The notes under the pieces: generated by a model | Seen by the model: the letters and a program-made list of their open reading frames with translations, nothing else | Told to the model about the DNA's origin: nothing | The model's database searches: none | Made by a program: the position numbers and the translations under genes | Source: Psococerastis gibbosa | Taxonomy: Eukaryota; Arthropoda; Insecta; Psocodea; Psocidae | Reading direction: 5' to 3' | Assembly (NCBI GenBank): GCA_963971405.1 | Contig: OZ020492.1 | Span: 4,712,001-4,776,000 of the forward strand | DNA: 64,000 nucleotides | Part shown: one piece after another, positions 21,210-32,797 of the stretch | Layout: each line of letters begins with the position of its first letter | Numbering within the stretch: position 1 is the stretch's first letter

Positions 21210-22254
21210 TAAAATGGTTAAAAAATAAATGAAGAATTAAGAATTAGTGTTTAAAAGCTATAAAAGGACAATTTAATACTAAAAAGGGGAAAAATACAGT
21301 CTACAAAATTTTCAAGTGGAGAACTTGTCTGCGCCGGAGAATACGGGCAGTAGCCTATTTATAATGAGGAATATTATGGTTAAATTATTACTAAATTTAA
21401 TGTTCGTACTATTAAAAGATTTTACTCACCACTGTTGTGGGACGTTATGCGAAGGAAAAAGGAAATAAATGCATTAATTGCATTGATTTAATAAAATTTG
21501 AATGCAATAAAAATCCTTCCGAGTTGCAGCAAGAACCAAGAAGTCCAGTCGTTTGATTCCCCCTTCTTCCGCCAGAGCGCTGACCGCAATTACGCCGTAG
21601 TACCGCCAAATTCAAATATTGTAAAGAAATATTTAATTACACAAAATACCAATTTGAAGCCTCCCGACAGTACATTAAGTACAAGAGGAGACCCCAAAAA
21701 GGAAATACGCGAATCACAAAATATTTCCTCACAGTTTGAGGCCTAGATATGGCGGTGTTTCTAATGGTCCCCTGCTTCCGCAAGCAAATCATATGGAGAT
21801 GTAGGGGCTCGACATTATTAAATGAGTGAATGGGGTGGGCCTTAATCCGCCACTGCCGTTTCCACTGAGGTAGTGATTGGGGTTTCACTGGAGTGGGGGT
21901 CCAATCGGCTCACAGTAGGCCTATTGTAAATGGGCCCATATTTTCTTAAATTGTTAAATATAACGAGACTAGTTTTTGAATCCAAGCAATCCAACATTCC
22001 AACCGGTGTGGTTCCTTGACTACTTCCCTCTCTCCAACACCAAGAACACAAGCCTTCCCCGTACGCCGAGCACGAGCGGAAACAGAAGGTATAAAGATTG
22101 GTCTATCTAAGCTTAAGAAGGCTACTTCATACACAATATCAAAGGGTATATTTATTTATTTTTTCTGCCATTTGTCTATGAACTTTACAATGCGTGAAAT
22201 TTTCGTCCTCCGTTAAGTTCATCAAATATACACAACACCAAAAATTAAAAATGG
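21210..22254. other. Unassigned sequence
   Basis: Several short overlapping frames on both strands (21498-22216) have no recognisable domain and conflict with each other. No repeat recognised. Confidence 0.35.
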
Positions 22255-22372
22255 GTCAGGACATGTAGAGTAGTGGTACAGAGTCCGACTTTCAGCTGAA
22301 AGGTTGTTGGTTCGAGTCTCACACTTGCTACATTTTCTGACAATGCTAAGGCAGGTGATCCCGGGCTTTCCA
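22255..22372 (+). mobile_element. SINE family A, 3'-truncated copy
   Basis: The head is well kept: ACATGTAGAGTAGTGGTACA, AAGGTTGTTGGTTCGAGTC (B box) and CACTTGCTACATTTTCTG. The middle block is diverged after GGCAGGTGATCCCGGGC and the TTTA tail is absent. Confidence 0.85.
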
Positions 22373-22542
22373 TCGGAGATGAATAAATTTTGAGTAATAA
22401 GGGCAAAACCGACAAATTCCTCTCACCCTTGTGCTTAGCTAACAGATCTACTGTAAGACAAGTCCCAGATAACTAGATAAGATCCTCTATTACTTACATA
22501 GTACAAACCAACGCCAATATTTACGTAGGATTATTGTATTTG

Positions 22543-22624
22543 AGAAATTAGTGAGAGAAAGGTATAGAAAATGAACGAAATTGGAATTCCGTCCATTTTT
22601 CTATACCTTCCTTTCTCTAATTCC
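22543..22624. repeat. Imperfect palindrome (about 34-bp arms)
   Basis: The arms GAGAAATTAG..AGAAAGGTATAGAAAATG and CATTTTTCTATACCTTCC..TCTCTAATT are inverted with a short loop. It may be the core of a small MITE or a solo hairpin. Confidence 0.75.
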
Positions 22625-22768
22625 CCAGACTGCTTTTTACACAGTTAAGTATACTCTGCAGTCTGCACCTCAAATGTTTGTTATAAGGATACCTAACATA
22701 CTGTACAAAATTATGATTGTACTATCCTAGCAGCCATTTGAAAACGATTTTTATTAATATATCCTTTT

Positions 22769-22957
22769 CTTTTTTTTTTTAAAAAAAAGGTCACTTGCAT
22801 ACAAACAATTTAATGAATTTATCCGATTGACCTCTTCAGTCGCCGCTGTAGGTTAGTACCCGTATTGAGTTACGACACGTCTCCGAGGGCATGGCATGTA
22901 AAGACTCGCAGTTCGCACGAGTGCAAGCACGTTACCACCTGACCATCGAAGTCGATA
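22769..22957 (-). mobile_element. SINE-like family B, copy 3
   Basis: Reverse order: T/A-rich tail, TTGCATACAAACAATTTAAT, CAGTCGCCGCTGTAGG, GAGTTACGACACGTC, and the head complement near 22920-22957. Confidence 0.75.
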
Positions 22958-23174
22958 TGTAAGTCTATAGTTGTAATATGCATGTTTAATTTTTAATATT
23001 ATTTTGGACCAGGGGAAATTGTTTATATAGGTGTAGCGACCTTATAGCTATTGTGTATTTTTTCATGTTCGAATACACGATTACTTACTTATTAGCCCAG
23101 GCAACGAAGAGGTATTGAGGGTGTTGGTTGGATTACAATTTTTGACTTCGTTACTTTGTTTATACTAGATTATG

Positions 23175-23434
23175 TTCCAACGAGCCTCCGTCCTACGAGC
23201 ACCCTCTTCCCTCTCCGATGCTCTAGAATACAAAATAACAGCCACAAATAATATCATACAATTCCTAAGAGCCACCGGCCTCTTCTTCAGCATTTAACCA
23301 TCCCCCCCCCTCCCCACTACTTACACAACAGAACGGATAACTCTCTACCACTAAATAATCGGCAAACATTCCCAATTTCCTAGCGCAAATTCCCAACAGG
23401 GACCCGCGCTTTAAATAAAAAAATAAAAAAAAAC
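23175..23434 (+). mobile_element. 5'-truncated LINE 3' end, copy 1
   Basis: The frame reads RASVLRAPSSLSDALE..ATNNIIQFLRATGLFF then stop, followed by a C-rich 3' UTR, CAACAGGGACCCGCGCTTTA and an A-rich tail. A near-identical copy is at 55265. ACTAG-type short repeats on both sides (ACTAGATTA before, ACTAGTTA after) may be the target duplication. It is a non-LTR element different from the GRPK-type remnants. Confidence 0.75.
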
Positions 23435-24175
23435 TAGTTAGGAGGTGAACATATCAAAAGTCCTCACTCGTAGCCCTTGAGCCGGAGGGGGAGGGGGGCT
23501 TTGAAGGTACAGTTTTTTGGTTTTTCGCTTATATCTCGGAAACTACTCGCTTTAGTGATGTTTTTGTTCCATACTAAATTAACGCTGATTAAATTTGCTA
23601 CAAGTTATATGAAGTAAAGTTTTTCGATATCTTGCATATTTTTCGAGATATCGTATAGAGAAAATCAGTAATTTTGGATATATACATTTTTTGAACGTTT
23701 TGACTGGATAACTTTTCAATGATGTGACCAAAAAAAAAATGCACGCCATAGGGCTGTAGAAGTGTAGAACATTAAATTCCCTTCAATAATTTATGTTACT
23801 TTACTGTTTGATATACTTTCCTTCCAAAGTTAAACCAATTCTAGTGTTGCTGAGAGGTGTCAAACGTATGGGTATGGCCAAAATTTACCCAATTATGTAG
23901 GTACACATAATGAGTATTGGACGGACGTCTAAATAGCTCCCAACAACATGCATCCATTGCTATGAACATATTGTTTGTGGATGTGGCAAAAGGGCAAAAG
24001 GAAAAGACGACAAAACATCAACTGAAAACGAGGTTTTTTGGTATTGAAAAGTAAAAAAAAAATACAATTAAGTGCCATTTCAGTCAATTTCTTTGCTCTC
24101 ATGGGGTGGGAAGGGTCTCTTCGTCTTTCATTTCGGCGTTTTTTTCTCCAGTGACTTCTTCATGGGACCCCTGGT
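23435..24175. other. Unassigned sequence
   Basis: AT-rich with TCTCGGAAA and TTTTCGAGATATCG motifs; no gene or resolved repeat. Confidence 0.35.
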
Positions 24176-24320
24176 CAGGGAAGGATCCAGCCCATTTTCC
24201 AGGGGGGGGGGGTAGTTGTGGGTCAAACCGAAAAAATATATTTAGCATCGATTAAATTATTAAATTGGAGCTAAAGAAATTATACATTTACAAAATTTTG
24301 GGAGGGGGGGGGGGGGCAGC
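24176..24320 (+). mobile_element. Truncated hAT-like MITE, CAGGGACGGATCC family
   Basis: It starts CAGGGAAGGATCCAGCCC, with GTTGTGGGTCAAA and the AGCATCGATTAAAT block, then a G-run and GGCAGCTGCCCC. The right terminus and target duplication are missing; it abuts a Helentron-like fragment. Confidence 0.75.
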
Positions 24321-24339
24321 TGCCCCTCTCACTCTCTCA

Positions 24340-25225
24340 CTATTTAACAATGAGTAGATAGATAATGTGGGTAATTCCATAATAAATAATTTTCCTATTC
24401 TTAAATTTCGGATCTCTAGATCCTCTATCCCAAAGCAGTGAATTGATCAATGGAATTGCGTACACTATAACGGGCTGATCAATACATTAGTACACAGTAA
24501 TAATGGCAGGGTACGCAATGTATTGGAGCGTGAATCTTCCATAATTTTTTTGCACAAAACCAAATCTTTGTTTGGGAGAGCATTCTGTTCGGTTTAGTTA
24601 CTCTATTTAACACCTAAAACATACCTGAAGGTATAAAGCATAAATAAAAAGGTTCCACAGAAAAATTATTTTTTAGTAATTTTTCTTGAAAATGGACTAA
24701 TCTTAATTTTTTTACCCTCAGAGGCAAACTATCAACGGACAAACGAGCCATTGCGTTAATATTAATAATGATACAATATAATATGTGAATTTAAAAGAAA
24801 TCGTTGGAGCCTTTTAGAGAAATAATTTTTTTTTTAGCTTTTTGAGAGTAAAACCCCCCAAAATTGAGTTAATAATCATAATAATAATAAGTTAATAATA
24901 ATAATAATAATAATAAGTCTTTATTTAAAAAAAAATATGCATAGATACAGCGAGATTAGGGCCTATGGCCCTCTCTTACACCTAACTGTACATAACAACG
25001 ATATAGTTTGATTGAAATATATTTTTATAAACTACACCGACCAAACTACACCGACCGGCGCAAATACTCGAAATAGTCCCGCGCCTTAAAAAATAAAAAA
25101 AATAAAAAAAATAAACTACATTCATGCAGTATATCAGTCCATATGAGTTAGCCCAAAATAAAATAAAAACGAGTGTGTGCTTAAGACCGCACGGCAGAAG
25201 TGTAAACTTTATTGGCAATCCCAAT
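24340..25225 (+). mobile_element. Helentron-like fragment split by a retroposon insertion
   Basis: 24340-24873 matches the body of copies 1 and 2 (GTAGATAGATAATG, CAGTAATAATGGCAGGGTAC, CACCTAAAACATACCTGAAG). The body resumes at about 25145 with GAGTTAGCCCAAAATAAAA. GAGTTA is present on both sides of the inserted piece. Confidence 0.65.
24874..25144 (-). mobile_element. Retroposon with (ATT)n tail inserted in the Helentron-like copy
   Basis: On the minus strand it ends GTGTAAGAGAGGGCC, an AATAAAGACTTATT stretch and an (ATT)n tail (24880-24914 in plus coordinates). It also contains a 14-bp direct repeat AAACTACACCGACC and an A/T-rich run at 25088-25118. The GTGTAAGAGAGGGC block is shared with the SINE A tail. 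Confidence 0.55.
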
Positions 25226-25243
25226 CAATATATATGCATATAG

Positions 25244-25733
25244 TAAATAATATTATGTATTATGCATTATTAGGGATCGTAGATTGAATGAGAAATAAGT
25301 CAGGAATTAAAGTTAATAATTATTAAATTCTATATAAATCAAATTTTTTTTAGTACCTATATTCAATTCTTACGTCTTAATTGTCTTTGTTAAATTAAAA
25401 TCTGTAGTTATAATTGATACGCAATGATAATTATTTTAACAATTATTTTTAATTTCATATATATAGTTCAAATAATATGAGATATGGAGAACTACTGTCA
25501 ACTATCTTCTTAGATTAGAAAATCGACGATGCGGGATCAAAACAACAAACTTGATGACAAATTAAAACGAAAGAGAAAATTAGCTAATAATGGATGCTTA
25601 ACATCGTAAAAAAAAATAATTTGATTTTTATAGAATTTAATAAATATTAACTTTAATTTCTGACTTGTTTCTCATTCAATCTTTACGAACACGATCCCTA
25701 ATAATACATTAATACTACATAATACATAATATT
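25244..25733. mobile_element. Long-TIR element (about 490 bp)
   Basis: The left arm AATAATATTATGTATTATG..ATTAGGGATCG..GATTGAATGAGAAA is mirrored at the right end (TTTCTCATTCAATC..CGATCCCTAAT..CATAATACATAATATT), with arms of about 115 bp. There is no transposase. The right end directly abuts Helentron-like copy 3. Superfamily not resolved. Confidence 0.75.
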
Positions 25734-25858
25734 ATTGCTTTCCAATTTATACGTAGTATAAGGAAAGCTTCGTGACGATCGAAATTTTCGATTCCGAGAT
25801 ATCAACGGATTTACACGTTTCAAGGTCCCAGGGACCCAAAAAAGTGGTTTTTACGAAA

Positions 25859-25897
<39 letters not shown>

Positions 25898-26599
25898 TCG
25901 TCGATTTCCGGGCAAACTACTCGGCCGAATTTGATGAAATTCGGCGTGTAGGTTTACAAAAATCATACCTCGGGACCATTTTATTTTATTTTGGGCTAAC
26001 TCAATTTGGGGAGTTTTTATTTTCAAAAAACTTCAAAAAAACGTCTAGAAAAATTATTTCCCAAAAACGGCTCCAACGATTTCTTTTAAACTCACATATA
26101 TTGTAGTTGTTTTAATGTTGATAAAATGCGGGGGTCGCTTGTCCCTTGATAGTTTGCTTCTGGGGGTAAAAAAATAAAAATGACTAAATTTTAATGAAAA
26201 ATGACTAAAAAATAATTTTTCTGCGACACCTTTCTATCGATGATTTCTACCTTCAGGTATGTTTTAGGTGTTAAATTGAGTAACAAAACCGGACAGGCTG
26301 CTTTCCCAAAAAACTATTTGTTCTTGTACAAAAAAATGATTTTTTGAAAAAATGATAGAAAATTCACGCTCAAATGCATTTCGTGCCCTACCAGTATTGC
26401 TGTGTGGTAATGTGTTGGATCTATCTATTTAGAATTTACCTCACCACAAGTGACGAGTGACGTCAGGTGGACACCCCCCCCCCCCCGAGAAATCGGAAAT
26501 TTAACCATAGGAAAATTATTTACCATGAAATTACTCATTTTCTCTATCTACTAATTTTGATAAATTGGAAAGCATGTTCGAGAAAACTCGGACCGGTTC
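25734..26599 (-). mobile_element. Helentron-like element, copy 3
   Basis: Inverse orientation: the terminal hairpin and ATTGCTTTCCAATTTATACG come first. Then follow a (TCTG)n microsatellite (25860-25897), the body, a C-run and the left end CGGACCGGTTC. The 82-aa plus and 68-aa minus frames at 25820-26106 are the microsatellite and body translated. Confidence 0.75.
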
Positions 26600-28483
26600 T
26601 TTACTATACACGCATATAAATTAATTGGTAGTTAAGTAGTTTGAATTTTTAAAATAGATAATAATAACGCGGCCGAAAGAGGCTGATATTTGTTGAAAAC
26701 CTGACCCCCCCCCCCCCCCAAAGCCAAATTTTGGGTTCCACTCGTGTTTAAGTGGTGAAGGGGTGATTTTGAAAACATGGATTTATACTCGTTTGAAACC
26801 TTAATTCATACTGCTTCTAATGAGACATTAAACATTAATTTCGGTTAAGGAAAGTGGAAAAGAACTAAAGTAGTTTGAAGTTTTCAAATTGATATTAACA
26901 CCTCCAAAAACGCGGTCGAAAAAGGCCTATTTGCTCCTTCTCACGTTTCTTCCCCCCAATGTCGAACCCATTGCCCTATCACAACAAGTATAACATGGCC
27001 TGAAAGTGGAAAAATAGACGTAGACATGGGTATAATTTAAATTGAGATAAGCCCTCTACATCAGCCTATAAAGTTGTTTTAAGCCCGCCCATACAGCCCA
27101 TACTGCGTGACGTGACGCGCCGCAGGGGGGCCAGCTCAACTTACTACCCTGCTAAAATCTGTGTGTGGTGCGCCTATGGAAGTTTACACTTCAAAAGTTT
27201 ACACTACAAAAAATGGTATAATTTATGTGAACTTTTTTTTTTTAATTTTTTTGTTATACGTTATACGTGTTATCGAACAAAAAATGATATTGATAGAAAA
27301 ATCTAAAGGGGGTGAAGAAATTTATTGATTGGACCTTGTGTGTCGCGCTACAAATCGTATGCATTGGCAGTTCAGTTTGAGCACGGGCGTATTGGATAGG
27401 GAGCGTTTCGGAGGGGGGGGGGGCGGCAGAGGTTTAATGAAAGATTAAGCATAGGTGTCTCGGAAAGGTGAAAAGGGTGTGTCCGTGGGGGAGGGGGGCA
27501 CATGGCTTACGACTCGTGAAGGAACCGAAAACAATATACTATACATTATATATTTAAACCAAAGCTGTGATTAATAAATGAGTGAAAGGCAAAGGATTTC
27601 AGTGCCGAATGATTGAGTTGAAACATGACTTAACTGCCACTGTCAAAAAACTTGAGAACGCGAAGAGCAGTAAGTTAGCAAGTAGAGCTAAAATTGGAAT
27701 CCCTTTTCTAAAGCTTTCCTTATTCCCTAACTGCCTGGCTTATTGGAATCTTTTATTTGCGAGCAACTTTCCATTCTTTGGGAACCTTTTGCTATTTTTT
27801 TCCCGTTCAGCAAACTTCAGAGTGTCTCATGTTCTTTGAACTTTGAATTTTGATTTCTTTTGACACAATCACTTCTTTCACCCAAAGGCCTTCCTCTGCT
27901 TTTATTTTTTGACTTTTTATAATTGGCCTTTTGCAGGCAACTTTTCATTAATCGTTCGTTTGGTTAGCTGTCTGTTTTGTTTGCTTCTTTAAACCCTTCA
28001 TTAAGATTTTTTGGGAATGGCTTACGTTAATTATGATGAAAGTACTTATAGTTAATGTTCCTTTACTGAAGATCCCACTTGGTACGAATTGTGATTTTGA
28101 ATTTTATTGTATTTTGAAAAAATTTCTTTCCACTGATGTGAGAATAGAGAAGGGCGAAATTTGGATAGCTCATTGAGGTCTATGAGTTAAATTCCCTGCA
28201 GCACAATACACTACACTACAAACTATTGCAACTTAAAAAACAATAAAATTAATATGTTACATTTAAAATTGTTTCCTTGATATTCCTATTTGGCAACATT
28301 GAAAACTTACCCTTAATGTTGACGATCGAATTCAGACCTTCGGCTTCGTAGAATAGTTCTTGAGGGTCTATTTTATTCTAGTTCATGTTACTTAGTAATT
28401 CTCTAATGATTTAATTATTATTATTATTCGAAGGCTTTTTATTGACGTAGGCCTACTAGTAGTATGACCGATTCAATCTCGCC
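26600..28483. other. Unassigned sequence with long homopolymer runs
   Basis: C15 near 26705 and G12 near 27415 are notable. The 85-aa frame at 27582-27839 shows no domain; its C-terminal half is hydrophobic and aromatic-rich, as expected from translated AT-rich DNA. I recognise no gene. Confidence 0.35.
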
Positions 28484-28597
28484 ATGCCAACGACCCCATC
28501 GGTTTTCGGACATTATTGGTATTTTTTCTGATTTTAGCCATTGGCAATCTATTTCACTCCTCTATGTGAACCCACACTGACTACAAGTGCCAATACT
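28484..28597 (+). repeat. Interspersed repeat D, copy 2 (partial)
   Basis: ATGCCAACGACCCCATCGG, TTCGGACATTATTGG, TTAGCCATTGGCAA and CTACAAGTGCCAATA follow the family order. Confidence 0.65.
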
Positions 28598-28806
28598 TTC
28601 GGCGCTATCTCCATTTTAGGCAGCAGGGGACCTATCCCCACTACGCCAATCATCCGATCAGAACCTCCCAGCTTCTTGCTGAGTTTGAGATGAGCTCACT
28701 CAGGAATAGGAAGGTGTCTGCGGACTGTATATTCTTCCACAGGTTAATAAACAGTACGCTAGATGCCCCCACTATACTGTACTTGAAAGGGTTCAGCTCA
28801 GAGTTA

Positions 28807-29193
28807 GGCGCGGTTTCTACCGACCGGCTAGGGCTAAATACAAATACGGTGACGTGGTAGCAGACATTCAAGACTTAGACGGGGTTTCCACCGACCTCGC
28901 ATTGCAGAATGCAAATGACATTGACGGAAATGTTTGTTTTACTCTATAGCATAGTTAACATTGATCAATGATCATACAGTAAAATCACAAACAAACTAAA
29001 ATTAAAAAATGGCGTCATGGGATATGTTAATTACAAACATTCTAATAGTTTTCTATAAAAAGAAAAACAAACATTTCCGTCAATGTCATTTGCATTCTGC
29101 AATGCGAGGGGGAAACCCCGCCTAAGTCTTGAATGTCTGTTACCACGTCACCGTATTTGTATTTAGCCCTAGCCGGTCGGTGGAAACCCCGCC
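28807..29193. mobile_element. Harbinger-like MITE with about 130-bp inverted repeats (387 bp)
   Basis: It begins GGCGCGGTTTC and ends GAAACCCCGCC, flanked by TTA on both sides (28804-28806, 29194-29196). The arms match through CCGACCGGCTAGGGC, ACAAATACGGTGACGTGG, AGACATTCAAGACTTA and GCATTGCAGAATGCAAATGA to AACAAACA. A TTA/TAA target plus a GG..CC terminus is the PIF/Harbinger signature. The frames at 29042, 29133 and 28650 are the arms translated. Confidence 0.88.
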
Positions 29194-30113
29194 TTAATGT
29201 GAGGAACACAAGATTAAGAACTCTGTTTGTGGCTGATTCACTATCCAAGGCTCCACTGTCTAGAATTTTAAAAACAATTAACGAACACGGTGATCTAAAC
29301 CCCTTTTGCAGCCTACCACTGTTTAAAATTTGTTTACGGGGTTTTATGATTTGACGATTGCTTATTAACGCTTACCTAATTACTTTTAATTGTTAACTGT
29401 TTGTGTTGTAAATTGCTAATTACTTAGTAATTGTAAATGCCTTCGTTATTGGATCCATTTATTTCTGTTGTTGATGGCATATGATAAATAATCTATTCTA
29501 TTGTAATACGCAAGGTGGTACCTTCTTTCCATTGAAATTGTAACTGGCACTGGCTTTAGTTTTGATTAACGAAGTATAGGAACAAATCATCTAATAAGTA
29601 ATAAAAGGACAAATTTTATGGGATTTTGCGTTTGGCACTTCTGGCTTCACACGATACGCGATAACTGAAACTGTCCCTAAATAAACTAAACTTCAATAAA
29701 TGTTCCACGTTTAGAAACTTAACAAGTTTTTTACTGCACCAGTAGATATAGCGACTAAGTAAACTGTAGTTTGACATTATTAATATCGCCATGAATAAAT
29801 AAATAACTGAAGTCTCGAAAGCGTTGAAAACGCTATAAAGGAAAACGCAAAAAGCATGTTCACAAAATGTTTTTATGCCACGATTCTCAAAATAATGACA
29901 CCGTAGTTAGTCTCCCTTGCTATTCCTTTTATTTGCCCTTCTACACTGTTCAGTCCGTCACCGTCGAGGGATACAGTTTTCACTCCGCTGGCTTTTTTTA
30001 TCTCTGAACATATTTAATTGATTCTGTAAATGTTTCCCTTCCCAATTTTTTGGCGCGAAACCGGTTCAAAAGGTAAAACATTGGTTAGGTATTGTCTATC
30101 CTCTATCCTACCG
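29194..30113. other. Unassigned AT-rich sequence
   Basis: No gene, RNA or repeat recognised. Confidence 0.35.
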
Positions 30114-30440
30114 CAAGGGTTCTCAATCGGTGGTCCATGGAGCACCGGTGGTTCACAGACATATATTGGGTGGTCCACGGGCCAAAGTAAGAAATAAGCA
30201 TATTAATACAGCTGAGTTATGGAATCGTTACTAAAATAAAGTAAATCTTGTCACTAAACTATAAAATCCGACCGATACCAGTCCTAAACAGTTAATCTAA
30301 ATACTAGCACGTAATTGCAGGCATAAACTACTCGATCTTGCTCCTAGACTTTAACGATTTTCCTGCCACAGCCATGGTGGTCCACGGAATATCATACAAT
30401 AATCTAGTGGTCCACGGACAAAAAAGGTTGGGAACCCCTA
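30114..30440. mobile_element. hAT-like element, CAAGGGTTCTCAA type (327 bp)
   Basis: It starts CAAGGGTTCTCAATCGGTGG and ends AGGTTGGGAACCCCTA, the classic animal hAT end pattern C(A)GGGGTTC.CAACC. It has internal GGTGGTCCA(C/T)GG motifs near both ends. Flanking 8-mers TCCTACCG and CTTTGCCG match only 4/8, so the duplication is decayed or the boundaries are off by a few bases. Confidence 0.7.
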
Positions 30441-30458
30441 CTTTGCCGTATGCTGGAA

Positions 30459-30769
30459 CAGAGGCGTAAAGTTTTAGAATGATGGCGGGGGCAAAACTAA
30501 GTATACCATATGACGTCATCAGGCGGGATAAGGAAAAATTGAAGAAATTAGAAAGTGCAAAATAGTAGGGTTTTACGCATTTTAATAGTAGTAAAGTATA
30601 CCAATAGCTGTAGATTTTACAAAGCTAGCAAAGGAGTGCTTATAATCATTTGCTGCAAAGGGGCCCGGGGAGATATGAACCTCGTCTTTAATTACTCGAG
30701 GCTGGGGGGGGGGCAAAAGGATCTGGGGGGGGGCAAGTTGGACCGTGCCCCCCCAACTTTACGCCCCTG
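30459..30769 (+). mobile_element. hAT-like MITE, CAGAGGCGTAAAG type (311 bp)
   Basis: The ends CAGAGGCGTAAAGTTTTAG and AACTTTACGCCCCTG are inverted. Flanks are identical TGCTGGAA (30451-30458, 30770-30777). The body has GGGTTTTACGCATT, GGGGCCCGGGGAGA and two G-runs. The same family lies in inverse at 54630-54926. Confidence 0.93.
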
Positions 30770-30999
30770 TGCTGGAAATACTAAATTTCCTTTCTTTAAA
30801 TACAAAACTTGCACGACCGACAATCCATTGAGCATCTGGACATTAGAACTTGTAGAAAATCATTTTTCTTAAATAAATAAATAATAATTTATTAGCAAAC
30901 AGACCTAAAAGTCTATTAAAATGCAAATCATGGCCACTACTCTATTTCATTGGAATGTTTCGGTCAGTATAGTATTTTTTACTCTGATAGGCACGACAA

Positions 31000-31085
31000 C
31001 GCAGTGGGGGTCGAGGTCTAAGGACAAGCAGAAGATCCTCTCTTATGACCACTGCTCTATTTGGGATGCTGTAGGGTAACTACAT
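31000..31085 (-). repeat. Interspersed repeat G, copy 2
   Basis: Reverse match to 58690-58770, including CACTGCTCTATTTGGGATG. Confidence 0.55.
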
Positions 31086-31125
31086 GCCCAGCAGCCGCGT
31101 CCCCCCCCCCCCCCCCATCGTTTAA

Positions 31126-31409
31126 GGCCCGTATTACACTGTAAAACATTTTATAAAACATATTTTAGAAAATATTTGAAGAATGGGTCTTTTATAACAG
31201 AAAGTTTCAACAGGCCAACTGAACTTCGCCATTTTGGAATCTTCTTCAAATTCTTTTATAAAAGGTAATGCCAACCTATTACATTTTATAAAAGAAATTT
31301 TATAAAAAAAATGTTTTATAAAATATGGCCTATTACACTATCAAAGTTCTTTGTCAAATAACTTTTATAAAATTTCTTTTATAAAATGTTTTACAGTGTA
31401 ATACGGGCC
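31126..31409. mobile_element. Harbinger-like MITE (284 bp)
   Basis: The ends GGCCCGTATTACACTGTAAA and TTTACAGTGTAATACGGGCC are perfect inverted copies over 20 bp and continue as ACATTTTATAAAA. TAA flanks both sides (31123-31125, 31410-31412). The short TTTTATAAAA motif recurs within. GGCCCGTATTACAC-type ends with a TAA target fit PIF/Harbinger MITEs. Confidence 0.9.
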
Positions 31410-32184
31410 TAAGACAAGGTGCCCATTAGGGGTGGGTAAACAAATTTTCCTTTTGGATGTCCAGTTTCAAACCTTCCGTTTCGCTATGGAGGTAGTATTG
31501 TATAATCATATCAATCCTACTTGTTTCGAGCATCCTTATATAGGATTTCAAGAGATAGAAACTTGACCTAAATATAAGCTTAGTGGTCTCGCTGGGCTCT
31601 CTGTCGCTATATAGGAATGTTTGGCCATCCCTTGTCCATTGATTGATCATCCCTTAGGGTGCTAGACAGCGCTTTGCTGGGTGTTAAGCAGCGTTATGCT
31701 GTTTATACGAGGCTAATGGTGAAATGCATGATGCCATAGGTCAGGAGATGTCGTTCCCCTTCCAGTGTAAGTAGATTACTATGTACATAAGCTAACTACA
31801 GATGGAATGGAACTGTTAGTATTATGTCTCTGTCAAACAATCAGGCGTGGTAACGTAACAATTTGCGCGCCCATTTCGGGCTCTAAATTTATAACTTTTT
31901 GTTTTTATTTTTCCTCTTTATAACTTTTCTCGCTTCATTTGGCGCCCCCAAGTTCCCATATCTGGATACGCCAGTGGTCACTTATTCACTGAAAAAATAC
32001 CGCCAGGCATTACGACCTATTAAGGATCTAAACCTAAAGACCGGGCGGTGAATTCTTTTGAGCGCCACTTTATTTGGGATGTTGTGGCCAGCTACCTGCT
32101 AAACAGGGCCGTGCTGGGTACCATAGGGGGCGCGGGACAGAGTAATGAAGGAGCGCCACGTTGGACCTCAATGCTAGTATTATA
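31410..32184. other. Unassigned; repeat G fragment at about 32055-32105
   Basis: The GCCACTTTATTTGGGATGTT segment resembles repeat G in minus orientation. No supported gene. Confidence 0.4.
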
Positions 32185-32192
32185 TCAGCGAT

Positions 32193-32361
32193 CAGGGACG
32201 GATCCAGCCCATTTGGGGGGGGGGGGGTAGCTGAGGGTCAAAATAGGAAAAACTTATGTAGGATCGACTAAATTAGAGCGTAATAACTTAATTTACAATA
32301 GATTTACCAAATTTTGGGGGGGGGGCAGCTACCCCCTACCCCCCCCCTGTATCCGTCCTTG
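32193..32361 (+). mobile_element. hAT-like MITE with perfect 8-bp target duplication (169 bp)
   Basis: It starts CAGGGACGGATCCAGCCC and ends ATCCGTCCTTG. TCAGCGAT is repeated exactly at 32185-32192 and 32362-32369. There are G12 near the left end, and G10 and C8 near the right. This is the best-kept member of a family with 7463, 24176 and 62715. Confidence 0.95.
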
Positions 32362-32651
32362 TCAGCGATATATAATGTGTTTTTAAGTTTTCCTCCAAGT
32401 TATAGAACTTAACTTTTATAAGGCCCACTCCCACCTAATTTCAATAATTTCTTCAGTTGTCCTTCTCCTGATGTTTCTAATTTTGTAAAAAAAAAGGTCT
32501 GTCCTATAAAGGGGCCCCATCATTATTTTTCAGCAAAGACCAGTCCCCCTAGCCCTTATGGCCAGCTATGTACCCGGCAGCCAAATTTTTACCTCTAAAG
32601 GTTCTTAGGGTTGGTAGCACTCGTTCACGAACTATGTTCAGCCTGTTACTA

Positions 32652-32797
32652 TGTCAATGGTAAGCACTTTGCAGCTTGTCCAGTGTAGCGTGTATTCTGT
32701 GTTGGTTTACATCGAGGAAGTGGCCAAAAATGCACGCGGAAACAATAATTCCCGGAAAAGCGATGGGGTCGTTGGCAAGGCAAGATTCAATGGGCCA
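32652..32797 (-). repeat. Interspersed repeat D, copy 3
   Basis: Reverse-orientation landmarks: GTCAATGGTAAGC, CAGCTTGTCCAG, TTACATCGAGGAAGTGG and GATGGGGTCGTTGGCA. The 100-aa frame at 32651-32953 is the repeat translated. Confidence 0.75.
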
